From Mastacembelus armatus (lineage: Eukaryota; Chordata; Actinopteri; Synbranchiformes; Mastacembelidae): a DNA stretch of 64,000 bases. Below the pieces are notes generated by a model. It was not told the origin of the DNA. It searched no databases and saw only the letters and a list, made by a program, of their open reading frames with translations. Below, piece by piece: positions 34,860 through 47,536 of the stretch. The stretch covers positions 24,480,251-24,544,250 of the forward strand of contig NC_046646.1 in NCBI RefSeq assembly GCF_900324485.2. The letters run 5' to 3'. Both the position numbers and the translations under genes were made by a program. Position 1 is the first letter of the stretch. Each line of letters starts with the position of its first letter.

Positions 34860-37051
34860 TAAACACTGAATGTTTGATCTCCTCATTAAAGACTCTTTAA
34901 TTAACTTTAATTACTTATGTGTATATGTGTGTGTCTGTGTGTGTGGCCAAGTTTTGGTTTTCACTGTCATTGTGAGGACATTTTTCTTTATTGCGACACA
35001 AAACATAGGATGTTAGTAGAACAGGCCACGTAAGACAAAGTGATGCATACAGGACATTTACCAAAGACTGGTCTGATGGACTGTCCCAGATGTGTCCTGG
35101 TGAAAATGACCAGAATTGAGGAACTAGTTTCTTCACAAATGGAAGTTACCATGGTTACCGTCCTGGCACCTGCTAACAATGACGTAGCTGAGACATCGGT
35201 GTGGGGGTTTTACACCATGTCAAAGGGTGCCAACAATTTGTTTAGTGCTGGTAGTGGCCTGAAGCTAGAAGACAACTGAACAAACATGTAGGGTCTTTTC
35301 CAGTATGAGTCCACCCCTTTTTAAAAATATATATAAACCTGATGCTGTAACACAAAGTCTGCAAAGTCTCCTCTCCCGGCGCCTGTGATTAAACCTGAGA
35401 TGACACATCACACTTGTGGTTGTTTCTGAGAATTAGCAACTCTCAAACTTAAAGAAATTTACATGACATCAGACAGACTCCCTGAGGTCTCTTCACTGGT
35501 TTTCTGTCTCCAAAAACACTTTCATCACCTCAAACCCTGAGATCAGTGAGAAAAACAAGTTACTTGACCACTTCACATCAATCACTACATCTCAGGTGAT
35601 GCATATTTATATATTTATTCATTCTTCGGCTTTTGCTGTTCAGTTATTCCCTATAAAACCTTCATGTCCATCTGTCTGACTTCACCACTACGCTCCCACC
35701 CGAGCACTGACACTGTCTCCCATCTCCCCTTGCACCAACTTTGCTGTGACGGTCTCAGCACCACTCAAATCTCCATCCCAGCTGTACCTAAAACAAACTC
35801 TGCTACCCTGCGTTTGAAGACAAACACCAAAACAAGCCTGTGCTGCTTTGTCTACCATCAATGGGGGGCCCTCGTTGTCTAATATCTAAAACTCTACTCT
35901 CTCGGCTTCGTTCATATTCCAGCTACTCCGATGATGTACATCATGGAAAGAAACCACCATCCCCACAGGCTCTCCAACCTTCACAACCAGCCATCAGTTT
36001 GTTTAACTGTTGCTGTTCTGGCCAACCATATTGACCCTGTTGGTTCCACATCATCTTCACATTTGTACAAAATCTGAACTGTTTCTGTTTCATCAGTGTC
36101 TGGTCCACCTGCCAGAAAGCTGTGTCTGGAACTAGCACCCCTTCTCTCTCTGTTCTTGCTACTTCCAACCCCCAGGTTTCATCTGCAGCTGCAATGAATC
36201 CTAGCACTCCGGCATCATCTCTCTGTGTTTCCCGATCCTCTTCCTTGAAGATCTGGCCACCCCCCAACATGGCTCACGGTTGCTGGTTTGAGCCACCAAG
36301 TATAAGTATAGTTAGTGTTCCCACTTACTACACTCATACTTGGTGGCTCAGCATCATTACTCGCTGCTTTCACCTCAACAAGTATTCAAGAGTAACTTTG
36401 CAATAATTTGCTTCCTTTGCCTAGTTTTCTGGTTTTAGCAATGTTTTTGTTAGAAATCTGTCGTTCTAAAAGAACAAGTGGGTTTTAATAGGAGAAACAC
36501 CAATAAATAAATGATTAAATGAAAAATATTAATGTCAATAACATAAAATGGAGTAGGGAATGGTATACAAAAATTTCATCAGTGGTTCTTTACCTACTGG
36601 GCAAGGCCAGTGATGCCAAGCTGCATGAAGAAATAAATCTGGAGGAAGCAGCCTGGGACAGAAATGGTCGATACATCTGACAAGAAGCCGGACATCATGT
36701 TGGGGATGTTGGCGGTGGTGTAGACCATTTCAAGAAAGGAGAGGCTGGCAAGGAAGAGCAGAGGGAACAACCAAAGACATTTAGAGTCACCAATGAGCCT
36801 AACCTGTATGTGTCTGGACTGTGGGAGGAAGAAGCCCACACAGATAACGTGGAAACTCCACACGTCGGCAATGTAAGTCGTCAGCCACTGGCTCGAACTT
36901 AGATGAAATAATGTTCTGTAGGCCATGAGCCAAACCTGAATCTAACTCTGACCTTAACCCTGAAGTCTAAAGGCTGAAACAGCCCTTTGAAGCTGTGAGG
37001 ACCAAACCAAATGTCCCCACAATGATAAACAAGTGTAAATTAAGAGTTGTC

Positions 37052-37085
<34 letters not shown>

Positions 37086-37142
37086 AAGTAATTAAAGTTA
37101 ATTAATGAGTCTTTAATGAGGAGATCAAACATTCAATGTTGA
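34860..37142 (-). repeat. Head-to-head spacer between OR-E and OR-F (spacer copy 4)
   Basis: Inverted copy of the OR-B/OR-C spacer, with the OR exon-2 fragment, the interspersed-repeat piece (about 36782-36877), spacer open frames and a (CA)n tract (37052-37085). No gene. Confidence 0.8.
36600..36758 (-). pseudogene. OR exon-2 fragment (TM2-TM3), inverted copy
   Basis: Duplicate of 12759-12917 on the opposite strand, with the same truncation points and the same joined repeat. It confirms that the fragment existed before the inverted duplication. Confidence 0.85.
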
Positions 37143-37443
37143 TTGTTGCTACGGCAACAGAGACAATTATGTTTCTGTGTTTTCTTTCCCGATGCTTGTT
37201 TATAGCCACACAGACAACTAAAATGATGTCCCTTTGGTATTATTTTGCTGTCCTGTGTACAATGTACATGTTTGAAGCAAAGGATCTGATGTCATGAACG
37301 TTTCCTGGCCTCATTATAATCTCCATTAGAATCAGACAAAGGTCAGTTGGCCTTCAGAAGCCAAAACGTGGTCCTGAGATGAAGTTCTGCCTTTATGGGA
37401 CTAAACCTGACTGAGCAGTGCGGAGTCTGATCCACATATTCAG
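37143..37443 (+). promoter_or_regulatory. OR-F 5' module
   Basis: Shared block. The X-box is GTTGCTACGGCAAC (37145-37158), one change in the left half-site. The 5'UTR donor is at 37443/37444, 871 bp from the ATG. Confidence 0.55.
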
Positions 37444-38313
37444 GTAAGATGATGCTTTTCAAAGATTGTGGATATGTTGGTCAGGTATTTGCACTTTTCA
37501 AAAGAAGCTGTGCTTTGTTTTGTGCAGGTGCTGAGATGTTTAAAGCCAAATGACTTTTGATTCTCTTTGTATGTTGAGCTTTCAAACTGAGCTTGTGCAC
37601 AGATGAAGTTAGTCTGCACTTGTTGTCTGTTGACAGCAAATCTGTGTCCATCCAGCCATCCAGCCATCTGTCTGTGTGCTGAGGAGAAATGGAGCTTTTG
37701 CCGCCTCATGTTTCACCTGAAAGCCCCAGAGGTCTGTGAGTGTTTCTGTGCTTTTCATCCTGTGTTGCTGATTGGGAGGTGAACTGTTTTAATCAGGTTT
37801 TCCAAAGGCGATGTATAGTCATGTTACAGAGACACAACTCATGACAAAAGGCTTGATTTTTTTATGCCTTGAAAATGATGTGCTCTAACTGGTTTTCTGG
37901 GCAGTTTTGTCCCAACAGCAGTGATTGTTTCCCAGTAATTGAAGGCAGTGAAACATTATTCTCCAAATACCTGACACCATTTACTAATGTCTGTGTTTCT
38001 CTCAGTGCTGAGCTGTTTTTCACTGTTTAATTTACCTACAGGTTTGACAGTGACTGCTCTTCTCTGACACTGTTGTAGCTGTGCACTACATTCATGTGTT
38101 GTCTGTGTCTCTAATGAGGTACGTTACTGATTTGGGCTGAATTTAAAACAAAGTGGATTTTCTCTGCTCATATCCAGGCTGCTGTTTGACTAGTAAGGTC
38201 ATTAATGAGGGAATGATCCATGCAGCTGCTGAACATGGACCATAACCTTTATATGGACTATAACCCCTGAAGTGCTCTCAGTCTTCTGATGTCCTGACTG
38301 GGACTCAACCCTG

Positions 38314-40486
38314 ATGCCTCTCTACTATTTTTCTCCAGATTCATACCTGCCTTTGTCGAGCAGTCACAGATCCAGCTCTGTTAACGGCACCAGGGAGCCT
38401 GATGGCGTCACCTTCTTCATCCTCCAGGGCCTCTCCAGCCTCGGTGAGAAACAGATGATCTTTTTTGTCATCCTGCTGCTGGGTTACATCGTCATCCTGG
38501 GAGGAAACAGCATGGTCATCTTTGTGGTACAAAACCAACTGTCTGTGTATTTCTTCAGTCTTGGCTCAGTCTGACTAATATTGAATTCTTAGTGTTTTAA
38601 CCATCGCCCTTTGTTCTCATGCAGACACTGACTGACCCAAAGCTCGACTCTCCAATGTATTTCTTCCTCGCCAACCTCTCCTTTGTGGACATGGTCTACA
38701 CCACGACCTCCATCCCTAAAATGTTGTCTGGCTTCCTGACAAACGTATCAACCATTTCTGTCCCAGGCTGCTTCCTCCAGATTTTTTTCTTTATCCAGCT
38801 AGGCATAACAAGTCGTGGAATCCTGACTGTCATGGCGTACGACCGCTATGTGGCCATCTGCAACCCTCTGCACTACACCTCCATTATGACTCGGCCTGTT
38901 CAGCTGCTTCTCATCACAGGAGCCTGGGTATTCAGTGCTGTCTGCACACTGCCAGCGAACATCATGACCTGGCAGCGACCATATTGTGGCCCAAATGTGG
39001 TGAAGCATTGTTGGTGTGACCCATCATCTGTAAGACAATTGGTGTGTGCTGACACCTCAGTGGATAACATTGTCTCCCATTCTTTTGCTGTGGTGGCTCT
39101 ACTGACCTCTGGAGTCCTCATCCTCACGTCCTATGTCCTGATTGGTGTTTCACTATCAAGGATGGCTGTCACTCAGAGGCTGAAGGCCTTCAGGACGTGT
39201 GCAGCCCACTTGACTGTGGTGACCATCTCTTACAGCTCAGCCTCCTTTGTGTACATTTCCTACCGGGTGGGAAACTTTTCACCAGAGGTACAAGACTCAG
39301 ATAATCTGACTTCATTATTTACCTTTGCATTTGTTTTTGTTTGTCCATCAAAAATGAAATCTAAGGGGCCGTATTCAGACAAATAAAAAACAATCAGTTT
39401 GACAAAAATTGAACTCCATCTTGGAGTCTGTTTAGATAGCTGCTTCTTTCTAGGACTCTAGGCATCTGAAAAACAGACCGGCCCTACAACCAGTTCTTTT
39501 TCCAACCAAAGGTCTGTGAAAATCCTTAAAAGACACTGCAGATATTTAAAAGTTTTAGTCCACTACCAATATGAGTATTAAGAGTTAGTTTGTAGCTGGT
39601 GATGGCAATTTTCCAGTTGAGTAACATTTAAACACAAACAAGATTGTGTAACGAAAAGATCGCCAGTCAAGACGTGCAACTGAGATGAACTGAAACGGAC
39701 AATGTACAAATGAAAATACACATGAGACCAGGTGGATGGGAGCTGACAGTACCTGCAGAAATCAGAAAACTTAGTATGGGCAAAGTGCTGGTAGCCATAA
39801 ATATCTCCAGCATATTTGATATGACTCTGAGAGCTTTGTTATGAATGAAACTTTTTAATCAAATCGTTCATTGATTTGTCCAGTGATCAAGAGGTCACCA
39901 AAAATATCAGGAGGTAAGTCAAACCTGTTTAGAGACCATAAATGTCGAGAGCAACCGTACTGGAAATCTGAAATTGTCAAGAGTTCTCTCAAGTCACTGA
40001 AGAAACAGACTGGACGTGGTCACCTTCCTAAAAATGCCAAGAACACGTCCAGTTGATCACTTTTGGTTTTTCTCTTTTGGAACAAAACAAATTAAACAGA
40101 ATTCTGTCCATTTGATCATTCAACTGCTCTGAAAACATAATTATTGATAAGACGCACTGAGCAGGAGGTTTAGCAATCACTGGAAATACACAGCTGATTT
40201 CTTAAGAGAATTTAATTAGGCAGGGAGTGTTGGATTACAGACTGATCCCTCGATCATCCTCAGGGGGTGACATGTCAGATATGATCAATCAAAGTCCACT
40301 AAAGGTTTGTTATTCTTTCAGGTCCGTATCATTGTGGCTGTGCTGTACGCTGCTCTGACTCCGTTCCTGAACCCTGTGATCTACAGTCTGAGGAACAAGG
40401 AGCTGAAAGAGTCCATCACAAGGACTGTGAGCAGGTTCAGATCTGCTGCTGTTTCAGCCACAAAGGACGTCAACACAGTGTCCTGA
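38314..40486 (+). CDS. OR-F, odorant receptor, three exons
   Basis: Exons 38314-38526, 38625-39287 and 40322-40486, with introns of 98 and 1034 bp; 346 residues. Subfamily 1, with its own binding-region residues: TM3 LGITSRGI, loop 2 NIMTWQRPYCGPNVVKHCWC followed by DPSSVRQLV, TM5 SHSFAVVALLTSGVLIL. Exon 1 has SMVIF for SMIIF. Exon 3 has KESITRTVSRF and SATKDVNTVS. The first 70 bp of intron 2 match OR-A, -B and -C; the rest resembles part of OR-G intron 2. Tandem with OR-G. Confidence 0.92.
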
Positions 40487-41805
40487 CTGGGAGAGAAAAC
40501 CTGGACTGGGCAGCAGAGAAAAGGCAACTGAACATGCAGGCATCTTGATGTCAATTTGTAAATAAAGAGCGATAGTCACGTACAGAAATTTAGCTGGGGT
40601 TTCGTTTGTTAACTGCATGTTGTGCCAATTGTATCATACGTCTTTTCGAAGTCAGAGCAAACCAACCCACAATCCACAACCTCAGAACGTCTGCACAGGC
40701 CTGAGAGCAAAAGTCTTTCCTCTTGGCTGCACTACCTGCACGTCTGCCAGCACTGGTCCCACTAAAAGAATCAGGCTCATGAAAACATTGGAAACAACAA
40801 TCCTCCATTAAAGTGCTGCTGATAAGTGCATGCCACGCTAAAGTGTTAATAAAGTGTGACAATGCTATGAAATCTTATGGAAGATAACACAACAGCTGTT
40901 GAAAAAATCAACTCCATCAAAAATCACCAATTGTCTGGAGTGACAGCCTGCTAAAAATGAAATCAGACTGACAATGTGAGTCACTGTTAAAAACCAGTAA
41001 ATCCATGTCCTTGTATAAGGACACTCCAGTAAACCCACAACCACCTAATGAAAATCAACAGCACAGAAATCTCTGAAGAACAAAAGGCCTCCAGTGTATC
41101 AGTAAAGTTTTATATCTGGACAAGCGTAGAGACCTACCACAACTAGCACTTAATAATCTTCTTCCATTGCTGAGAGCACCAAGACTTACTGTGCAGTCAA
41201 ATGTGACCCTGCCAACCTGCAGGAGCCTTGAGCTGAATTTGGTTCTTGAAAACTAGTATAGTTTATGAAGTTAACACAAGTGCAAGTAAAGTCATTAATG
41301 ATTTGGACTAATTACAGTCGTGACTTTGTAAAGTGTCTCCATGTAATGTGTCAGACGAAGAAGTTTCATTCTGCACATTTCCTGAGCTGGTCTCCCTGAG
41401 GAGGAGGAGGGCTGCCTGACTGATGGTACTGAGCTCACATGTGTGTTTATGACTTTGTGAGCTAATGTATGCTGTTATGTTGTTGATGTTTGATATCTAC
41501 CCATGGACACAAAAGGAATTTCTGAATGGACAAATAAATAAATATCATATTGTGGTATGAATATTTTCTTTGTAGATGTGTACGGATGTATTTCTGTTGC
41601 TTTCAAACTGTGATATTAATTCAACTTTTGAAATTTCTGTTTTACTGAAACTAAATCAGACTGTGCAAATTATGTTCAAAGACTAAACATCTCCCATTTC
41701 TTCCTTACACACACACACACACAAGTAATTAAAGTAAAACATGAGCTGAAACAGAGCTTCTATAATGAGTCTTTAATGAGGAGATCAAACATTTAATGTT
41801 GCTGT
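40487..41805. other. Intergenic between OR-F and OR-G
   Basis: No gene or recognisable transposon. A (CA)n tract at about 41707-41724 precedes the OR-G module, as it does at most other copies. Confidence 0.55.
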
Positions 41806-42106
41806 TTGTTGCCATGGCAACAGAGACAATTATGTTTCTGTGTTTTCTTTCCCGATGCTTGTTTATAGCCACACAGGCAACTAAAATGATGTCCCTTTGG
41901 TATTATTTTGCTGTCCTGTGTACAATGTACATGTTTGATACAAAGGATCTGATGTCATGAACGTTTCCTGGCCTCATTATAATCTCCATTAGAATCAGAC
42001 AAAGGTCAGTTGGCCTTCAGAAGCCAAAACGTGGCCCTGAGATGAAGTTCTGCCTTCATGGGACTAAACCTGACTGAGCAGTGCGGAGTCTGATCCACAT
42101 ATTCAG
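41806..42106 (+). promoter_or_regulatory. OR-G 5' module
   Basis: Shared block. The X-box is the exact palindrome GTTGCCATGGCAAC (41808-41821). The 5'UTR donor is at 42106/42107, with 1099 bp to the ATG because of the 228-bp segment. Confidence 0.55.
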
Positions 42107-42890
42107 GTAAGATGATGCTTTTCAAAGATTGTGGATATGATGGTCAGGTATTAGCACTTTTCAAAAGAAGCTGTGCTTTGTTTTGTGCAGGGGCTGAGAT
42201 GTTTAAAGCCAAATGACTTTTGATTCTCTTTGTATGTTGAGCTTTCAAACTGAGCTTGTGCACAGATGAAGTTAGTCTGCACTTGTTGTCTGTTGACAGC
42301 AAATCTGTGTCCATCCAGCCATCTATCCATCTGTCTGTGTGCTGAGGAGAAATGGAGCTTTTGCCGCCTCATGTTTCACCTGAAAGCCCCAGAGGTCTGT
42401 GAGTGTTTCTGTGCTTTTCATCCTGTGTTGCTGATTGGGAGGTGAACTGTTTTAATCAGGTTTTCCAAAGGCGATGTATAGTCATGTTACAGAGACACAA
42501 CTCATGACAAAAGGCTTGATTTTTTTATGCCTTGAAAATGATGTGCTCTAACTGGTTTTCTGGGCAGTTTTGTCCCAACAGCAGTGATTGTTTCCCAGTA
42601 ATTGAAGGCAGTGAAACATTATTCTCCAAATACCTGACACCATTTACTAATGTCTGTGTTTCTCTCAGTGCTGAGCTGTTTTTCACTGTTTAATTTACCT
42701 ACAGGTTTGACAGTGACTGCTCTTCTCTGACACTGTTGTAGCTGTGCACTACATTCATGTGTTGTCTGTGTCTCTAATGAGGTACGTTACTGATTTGGGC
42801 TGAATTTAAAACAAAGTGGATTTTCTCTGCTCATATCCAGGCTGCTGTTTGACTAGTAAGGTCATTAATGAGGGAATGATCCATGCAGCT

Positions 42891-43118
42891 GGGACATTTG
42901 CAATATTTTCTGTCCTTAAACTTATTAATTAACCAACTAATACTTTCAACTCTTTTGTTGGAAAATTACACATATTCACTGCCTGGATTCTTTTGGATTT
43001 TATTTTATGTTATGTCACGTTCGTCATCAGGACATTCATACATAGATTGTGTTGACTGAAACATGAGCATGTTGAAGTAAAAGTCCATGTGATCCAGTGT
43101 GAAATGTACCATGCAGCT
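42891..43118. other. 228-bp segment in the OR-G 5' intron
   Basis: Flanked by CCATGCAGCT at 42881-42890 and, as its last 10 bp, 43109-43118. Same segment as in OR-E and OR-H. Confidence 0.85.
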
Positions 43119-43204
43119 GCTGAACATGGACCATAACCCTTATATGGACTATAACCCCTGAAGTGCTCTCAGTCCTCTGATGTCCTGACTGGGACTCAAC
43201 CCTG

Positions 43205-46118
43205 ATGCCTCTCTACTATTTTTCTCCAGATTCATACCTGCCTTTGTCGAGCAGTCACAGATCCAGCTCTGTTAACGGCACCAGGGAGCCTGATGGCGTC
43301 ACCTTCTTCATCCTCCAGGGCCTCTCCAGCCTCGGTGAGAAACAGATGATCTTGTTTGTCATCCTGCTGCTGGGTTACATCGTCATCCTGGGAGGAAACA
43401 GCATGATCATCTTTGTGGTACAAAACCAACTGTCTGTGTATTTCTTCAGTCTTGGCTCAGTCTGACTAATATTGAATTCTTAGTGTTGTAACCATCGCCC
43501 TTTGTTCTCATGCAGACACTGACTGACCCAAAGCTCGACTCTCCAATGTATTTCTTCCTCGCCAACCTCTCCTTTGTGGACATGGTCTACACCACCATAA
43601 CGATCCCTAAAATGTTGTCTGGCTTCCTGTCCAACGTATCAACTATTTCTGTCCCAGGCTGCTTCCTCCAGATGCATTTCTTCATCCAGCTAGGCTGTAC
43701 TGGTCATGCCATCCTGACTGTCATGGCGTACGACCGCTATGTGGCCATCTGCAACCCTCTGCACTACACCTCCATTATGACTCGGCCTGTTCAGCTGCTT
43801 CTCATCACAGGAGCCTGGGTTTTCAGTGTTGTCTGCACACTGCCAGCCACCATCATTGCATTGCTCCGACCTTACTGTGGCCCAAATGTGGTGAAACATG
43901 GCTGGTGTGACATGGCGTCTGTAAGGCGAGTGGCATGTGCTGACACATCAGTGGATAACATCGTATCCCTTTGTTTGGCCATGGTTGCTTTACTAACCCC
44001 AGGAAGCCTCATCCTCACGTCCTATGTCCTGATTGGTGTTTCACTATCAAGGATGGCTGTCACTCAGAGGCTGAAGGCCTTTGGGACATGTAGTGCCCAC
44101 CTGACTGTGGTGACCATCTCTTTCAGCTCAGCCTCCTGTGTGTACATTTCCTACCGGGTGGGAAACTTTTCACCAGAGGTACAAGAGTCGAATAATTTAA
44201 CTTTCCTATTTCCCTTTGCTTTTGTTTTAGTGCATCTCACACACATCTAAAAATAACAATTCACCTCCTGTATTTTACAGAGATTACGATGCATTCATTT
44301 GATTTCAGTCATCACAAGCAGTTAAATGGGGAAAATGAGTAACTTTACATTGTTGTTTTGAATCTGGTTCCAGTTGCTAATGAACTGCTGCAGCACTACA
44401 GCTACTAACCCCTTAAAATAATGTATGAACATTTCCAATTCAGGAATGTTCATCTGACTTTGCATCAGTGCAGCATCGGTTGATTTGTCTGTGTTTCCAA
44501 AGTTTACAACCAATTTCGTGGTTTCACTGAAGTTGGTCAATCATTAAACAAGCATCCACTATAGAAGAAATATTAAGAGTTGATTTATATTGTTGATTGA
44601 AGATAAACAGCTGGTGGCAGTAATTTTCCAGTTGGGTACTAATAAACTAGTAATAACATCAGGTCACAACAAGATGATGCGACAAATGATGTAGAAGAGA
44701 GAGGGAAACCTGATATTTTTGGTTGCTTCATTCATTAACATGAGGAACCTTACAGTCTCTGCTGCTGTTTCATGAATGTCTTCAGTTATAAGTCTGCTTC
44801 CATTGTGTTTTTTGTATTTTGCTTTCATTGATAAACCAACTTTTCCAAATTGAAAATATGTATAAAATGGAGCCACTGAAACTCAACCACAGTTATGAGA
44901 CAGCTCAGCAAGGCCAAAGGTCTGAAAGAGGTTAGATAATCCTAAGAATGTGTTTTCAGTTTTTTAGTATAGGTTGTGTAAGTTGGTGGGAAAAATCGCA
45001 GTTTTATCTATTTAAAGCTGAATCTGTGATTCAATAAAGTGTGTAAAATGTGAAGGTGCCTGAATACTGTCTGAAACTGTTGTAGATCACATGATGAACT
45101 TCTTGTATGAACAGCCCCATTTACTGAGGAAGGTGGGACAATGATAGTTCCCTGACCAGACCTAGCAGCTTTGGTCAAACCCTGATCTTTCCCATAATGC
45201 CACTGTAAAACCATGGTTTTGAGTAAAATGCCATGTTTATGCCTCTGTGCCAGTGACAAATGTGGTCAAAGCCGTTATGTTTTTGGTTTGTTTATCTCGT
45301 GAACATGCCATGGCACTAACATCCACTAAGATTCAAGGATGATTTTGAGGTTAAAGTTCAGGCTCACTATGACCTAAAACATCTATGGCCTTAACTCAAG
45401 AATTCAAATGCTGGGCAGGACCACATTTCACACCTAACAAGATAAAATGATGAAAAGATGACTTTTCATATCCAAAACAGCACTGGGCAGCTCCACTGTG
45501 ACATCACAATGGGCTGGTAAAACACTTGTCTGGCCATTATTCAGTGCCATAACACTGGGACAACTGATCACATTTGGTCAGACACTGATCTGGGATGTCC
45601 AAGCAAAACTACTTGATAGTTCTACAGGGCTGCATGTTTATTTATTACAAACTAGAAAAACTGCAAGTTGAATGGTTGGTGGAGGTATATGGTATATGAG
45701 GGGGTCATTCTCATTTTCTTTTACATGGTGAGTATCGTTCTGGCTTCTGCACTCAGCTATAAGTTCCTGGATTTGTTTTGAATGAATTTGTAAATCAAAA
45801 TGTTGTTGGTAATCACTCAACATATAGAGAATCTAATGTTAATCCACTACACATTTCCTGTAAAACTAAAACTGTCACAACCTTTAAAGCATTGGATGAC
45901 AAAATATTGTGTTCTACGTTCTTTTTTGTTCTTTTTGTTTGTAATTCTTTCAGGTCCGTATCATTGTGGCTGTGCTGTACGCTGCTCTGACTCCGTTCCT
46001 GAACCCAGTGATTTACAGTCTGAGGAACAAGGAGCTGCAAGAGTCCATCAGAAGGACTGTGAGCAGGTTCAGATCTGCTGCTGTTTCAGCCGTGAAGGAC
46101 GTCAACACAGTCTCCTGA
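43205..46118 (+). CDS. OR-G, odorant receptor, three exons
   Basis: Exons 43205-43417, 43516-44178 and 45954-46118, with introns of 98 and 1775 bp; 346 residues. Exon 1 has MILFVILL, a change shared only with OR-H. Exon 2 is subfamily 1: TM2 VDMVYTTITI, TM3 LGCTGHAI, loop 2 like OR-C (VVKHGWCDMASVRR), TM5 SLCLAMVALL. ASCVYIS replaces ASFVYIS in TM6. Exon 3 is NPVIYSLRNKEL type. Intron 2 is the longest in the cluster and holds no gene. Tandem between OR-F and OR-H. Confidence 0.92.
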
Positions 46119-46644
46119 CTGGGAGAGAAAACCTGCTGCTCTGCTGACAGCACATAAGAATAAAGACAACAGATCATTCAGACGAATTAGTGTCCATTTT
46201 GGATTTAAACTGTGTTAGAGAAAAACATATTTAGAAATGATACATTTCTAACTAGCCTTTATGAATAAGGTATGTTTGTTTAGCTGTCTGTTTATTAATC
46301 ATACTCAAAACTTCCTCCTTTCAATTCATTTTAAGGTAACACATTTAAAAGAACAAATTGAATGTGTCTACTATGTGATCAGTAGAAGAACAAATACCAA
46401 TGCACCACACAATCGAAGCCATACTGACACTGACTTTTCTGTTATTGAAATGAATAAAAAAAGCTAAATGGGTGCTCGGTTCTCATTAGTGGTGATCATT
46501 TAATCCATCATCTGTTTTAAGTCATTCAATAAAAATACATTTTGCTTTGTGCCACTGTTGGACAGGTATGCAATAACACACATACTCATGTTTGTCTGTA
46601 GTGGTGAGGACACTTATACTCTCTGAATAATGTATTTTCTAGCC
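46119..46644. other. OR-G 3' flank, no gene
   Basis: AT-rich noncoding sequence up to the first terminal sequence of the nested hAT elements. Confidence 0.5.
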
Positions 46645-47160
46645 CAGTGGTTTCCAAACTGGGGCATGTTTGAGTACTGAGAGCACAATATTAAGGTGCT
46701 TCCAGACCGGACAAACAAGCTTCATATTTCTTAGAACCTTTGAAGGAGGTTCCCATTTTTTGCAGGAACTGAGAACTATAATAGTTCTTAGGATGTTGAT
46801 TGGTCAAACACTAACGTCAAATGAATGCAGCACTGACAAGCACCAATTTCAAAACTTCATTTTTGTGGTGGAAACAACAGTTTTCAGATGATAAACACTC
46901 ACAGAAGGACCAACACCGACGTCCAGGCTGCCTGCATGATGGAGAAAGAGATTTTCGCCCAAGGTCTCACTAGCGTTGTTGCTCAATGTTCTGTGGAAGT
47001 GACGTCACCGTGGCAACAATCAGCCAGCTTACATCACTGCAGCATTGCTATAAGCCAGGGGTATTCAACTAAAATTTAAAGAGGTCCAGTTAGAGAAAAT
47101 TTCTTGAAGCAAAGGTCCGGAAGATCATAATGTCTAACTAGTTAGTGTGATATATACTTA

Positions 47161-47372
47161 CAGTGGGTACGGAAAGTATTCAGACCCCTTTAAATGTTTC
47201 ACTCTTTGTGTCATTGCAGCCATTTGCCAAAATCAAAAAAGTTCATTTTATTTCTCATTAATGTACACTCAGCACCCCATCTTGACAGAAAAAAACAGAA
47301 ATGTAGAAATTTTTGCAAATGTATTAAAAAAGAAAAACTGAAATATCACATGGTCATAAGTATTCAGACCCT
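47161..47372 (+). repeat. Tc1 left inverted repeat
   Basis: Pairs with 48581-48793. The outer direct repeat is near 47174 and the inner one near 47360; these would be the transposase binding sites by analogy with IR/DR elements. Confidence 0.93.
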
Positions 47373-47536
47373 TTGCAGTGACACTCATATTTAACTCACA
47401 TGCTGTCCATTTCTTCTGATCCTCCTTGAGATGGTTCTGCTCCTTCATTGGAGTCCAGCTGTGTTTAATTAAACTGATTGGACTTGATTAGGAAAGGCAC
47501 ACACCTGTCTATATAAGACCTTATAGCTCACAGTAC

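Larger units (their letters stand above)
32480..39360. repeat. Large inverted duplication, arm 2 (OR-E/OR-F block)
   Basis: Inverted partner of 10170-16810. The spacer section 34860-37127 matches 12390-14657 with no net indel. Homology on the OR-F side stops inside intron 2, about 70 bp after the exon 2 donor. Confidence 0.85.
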
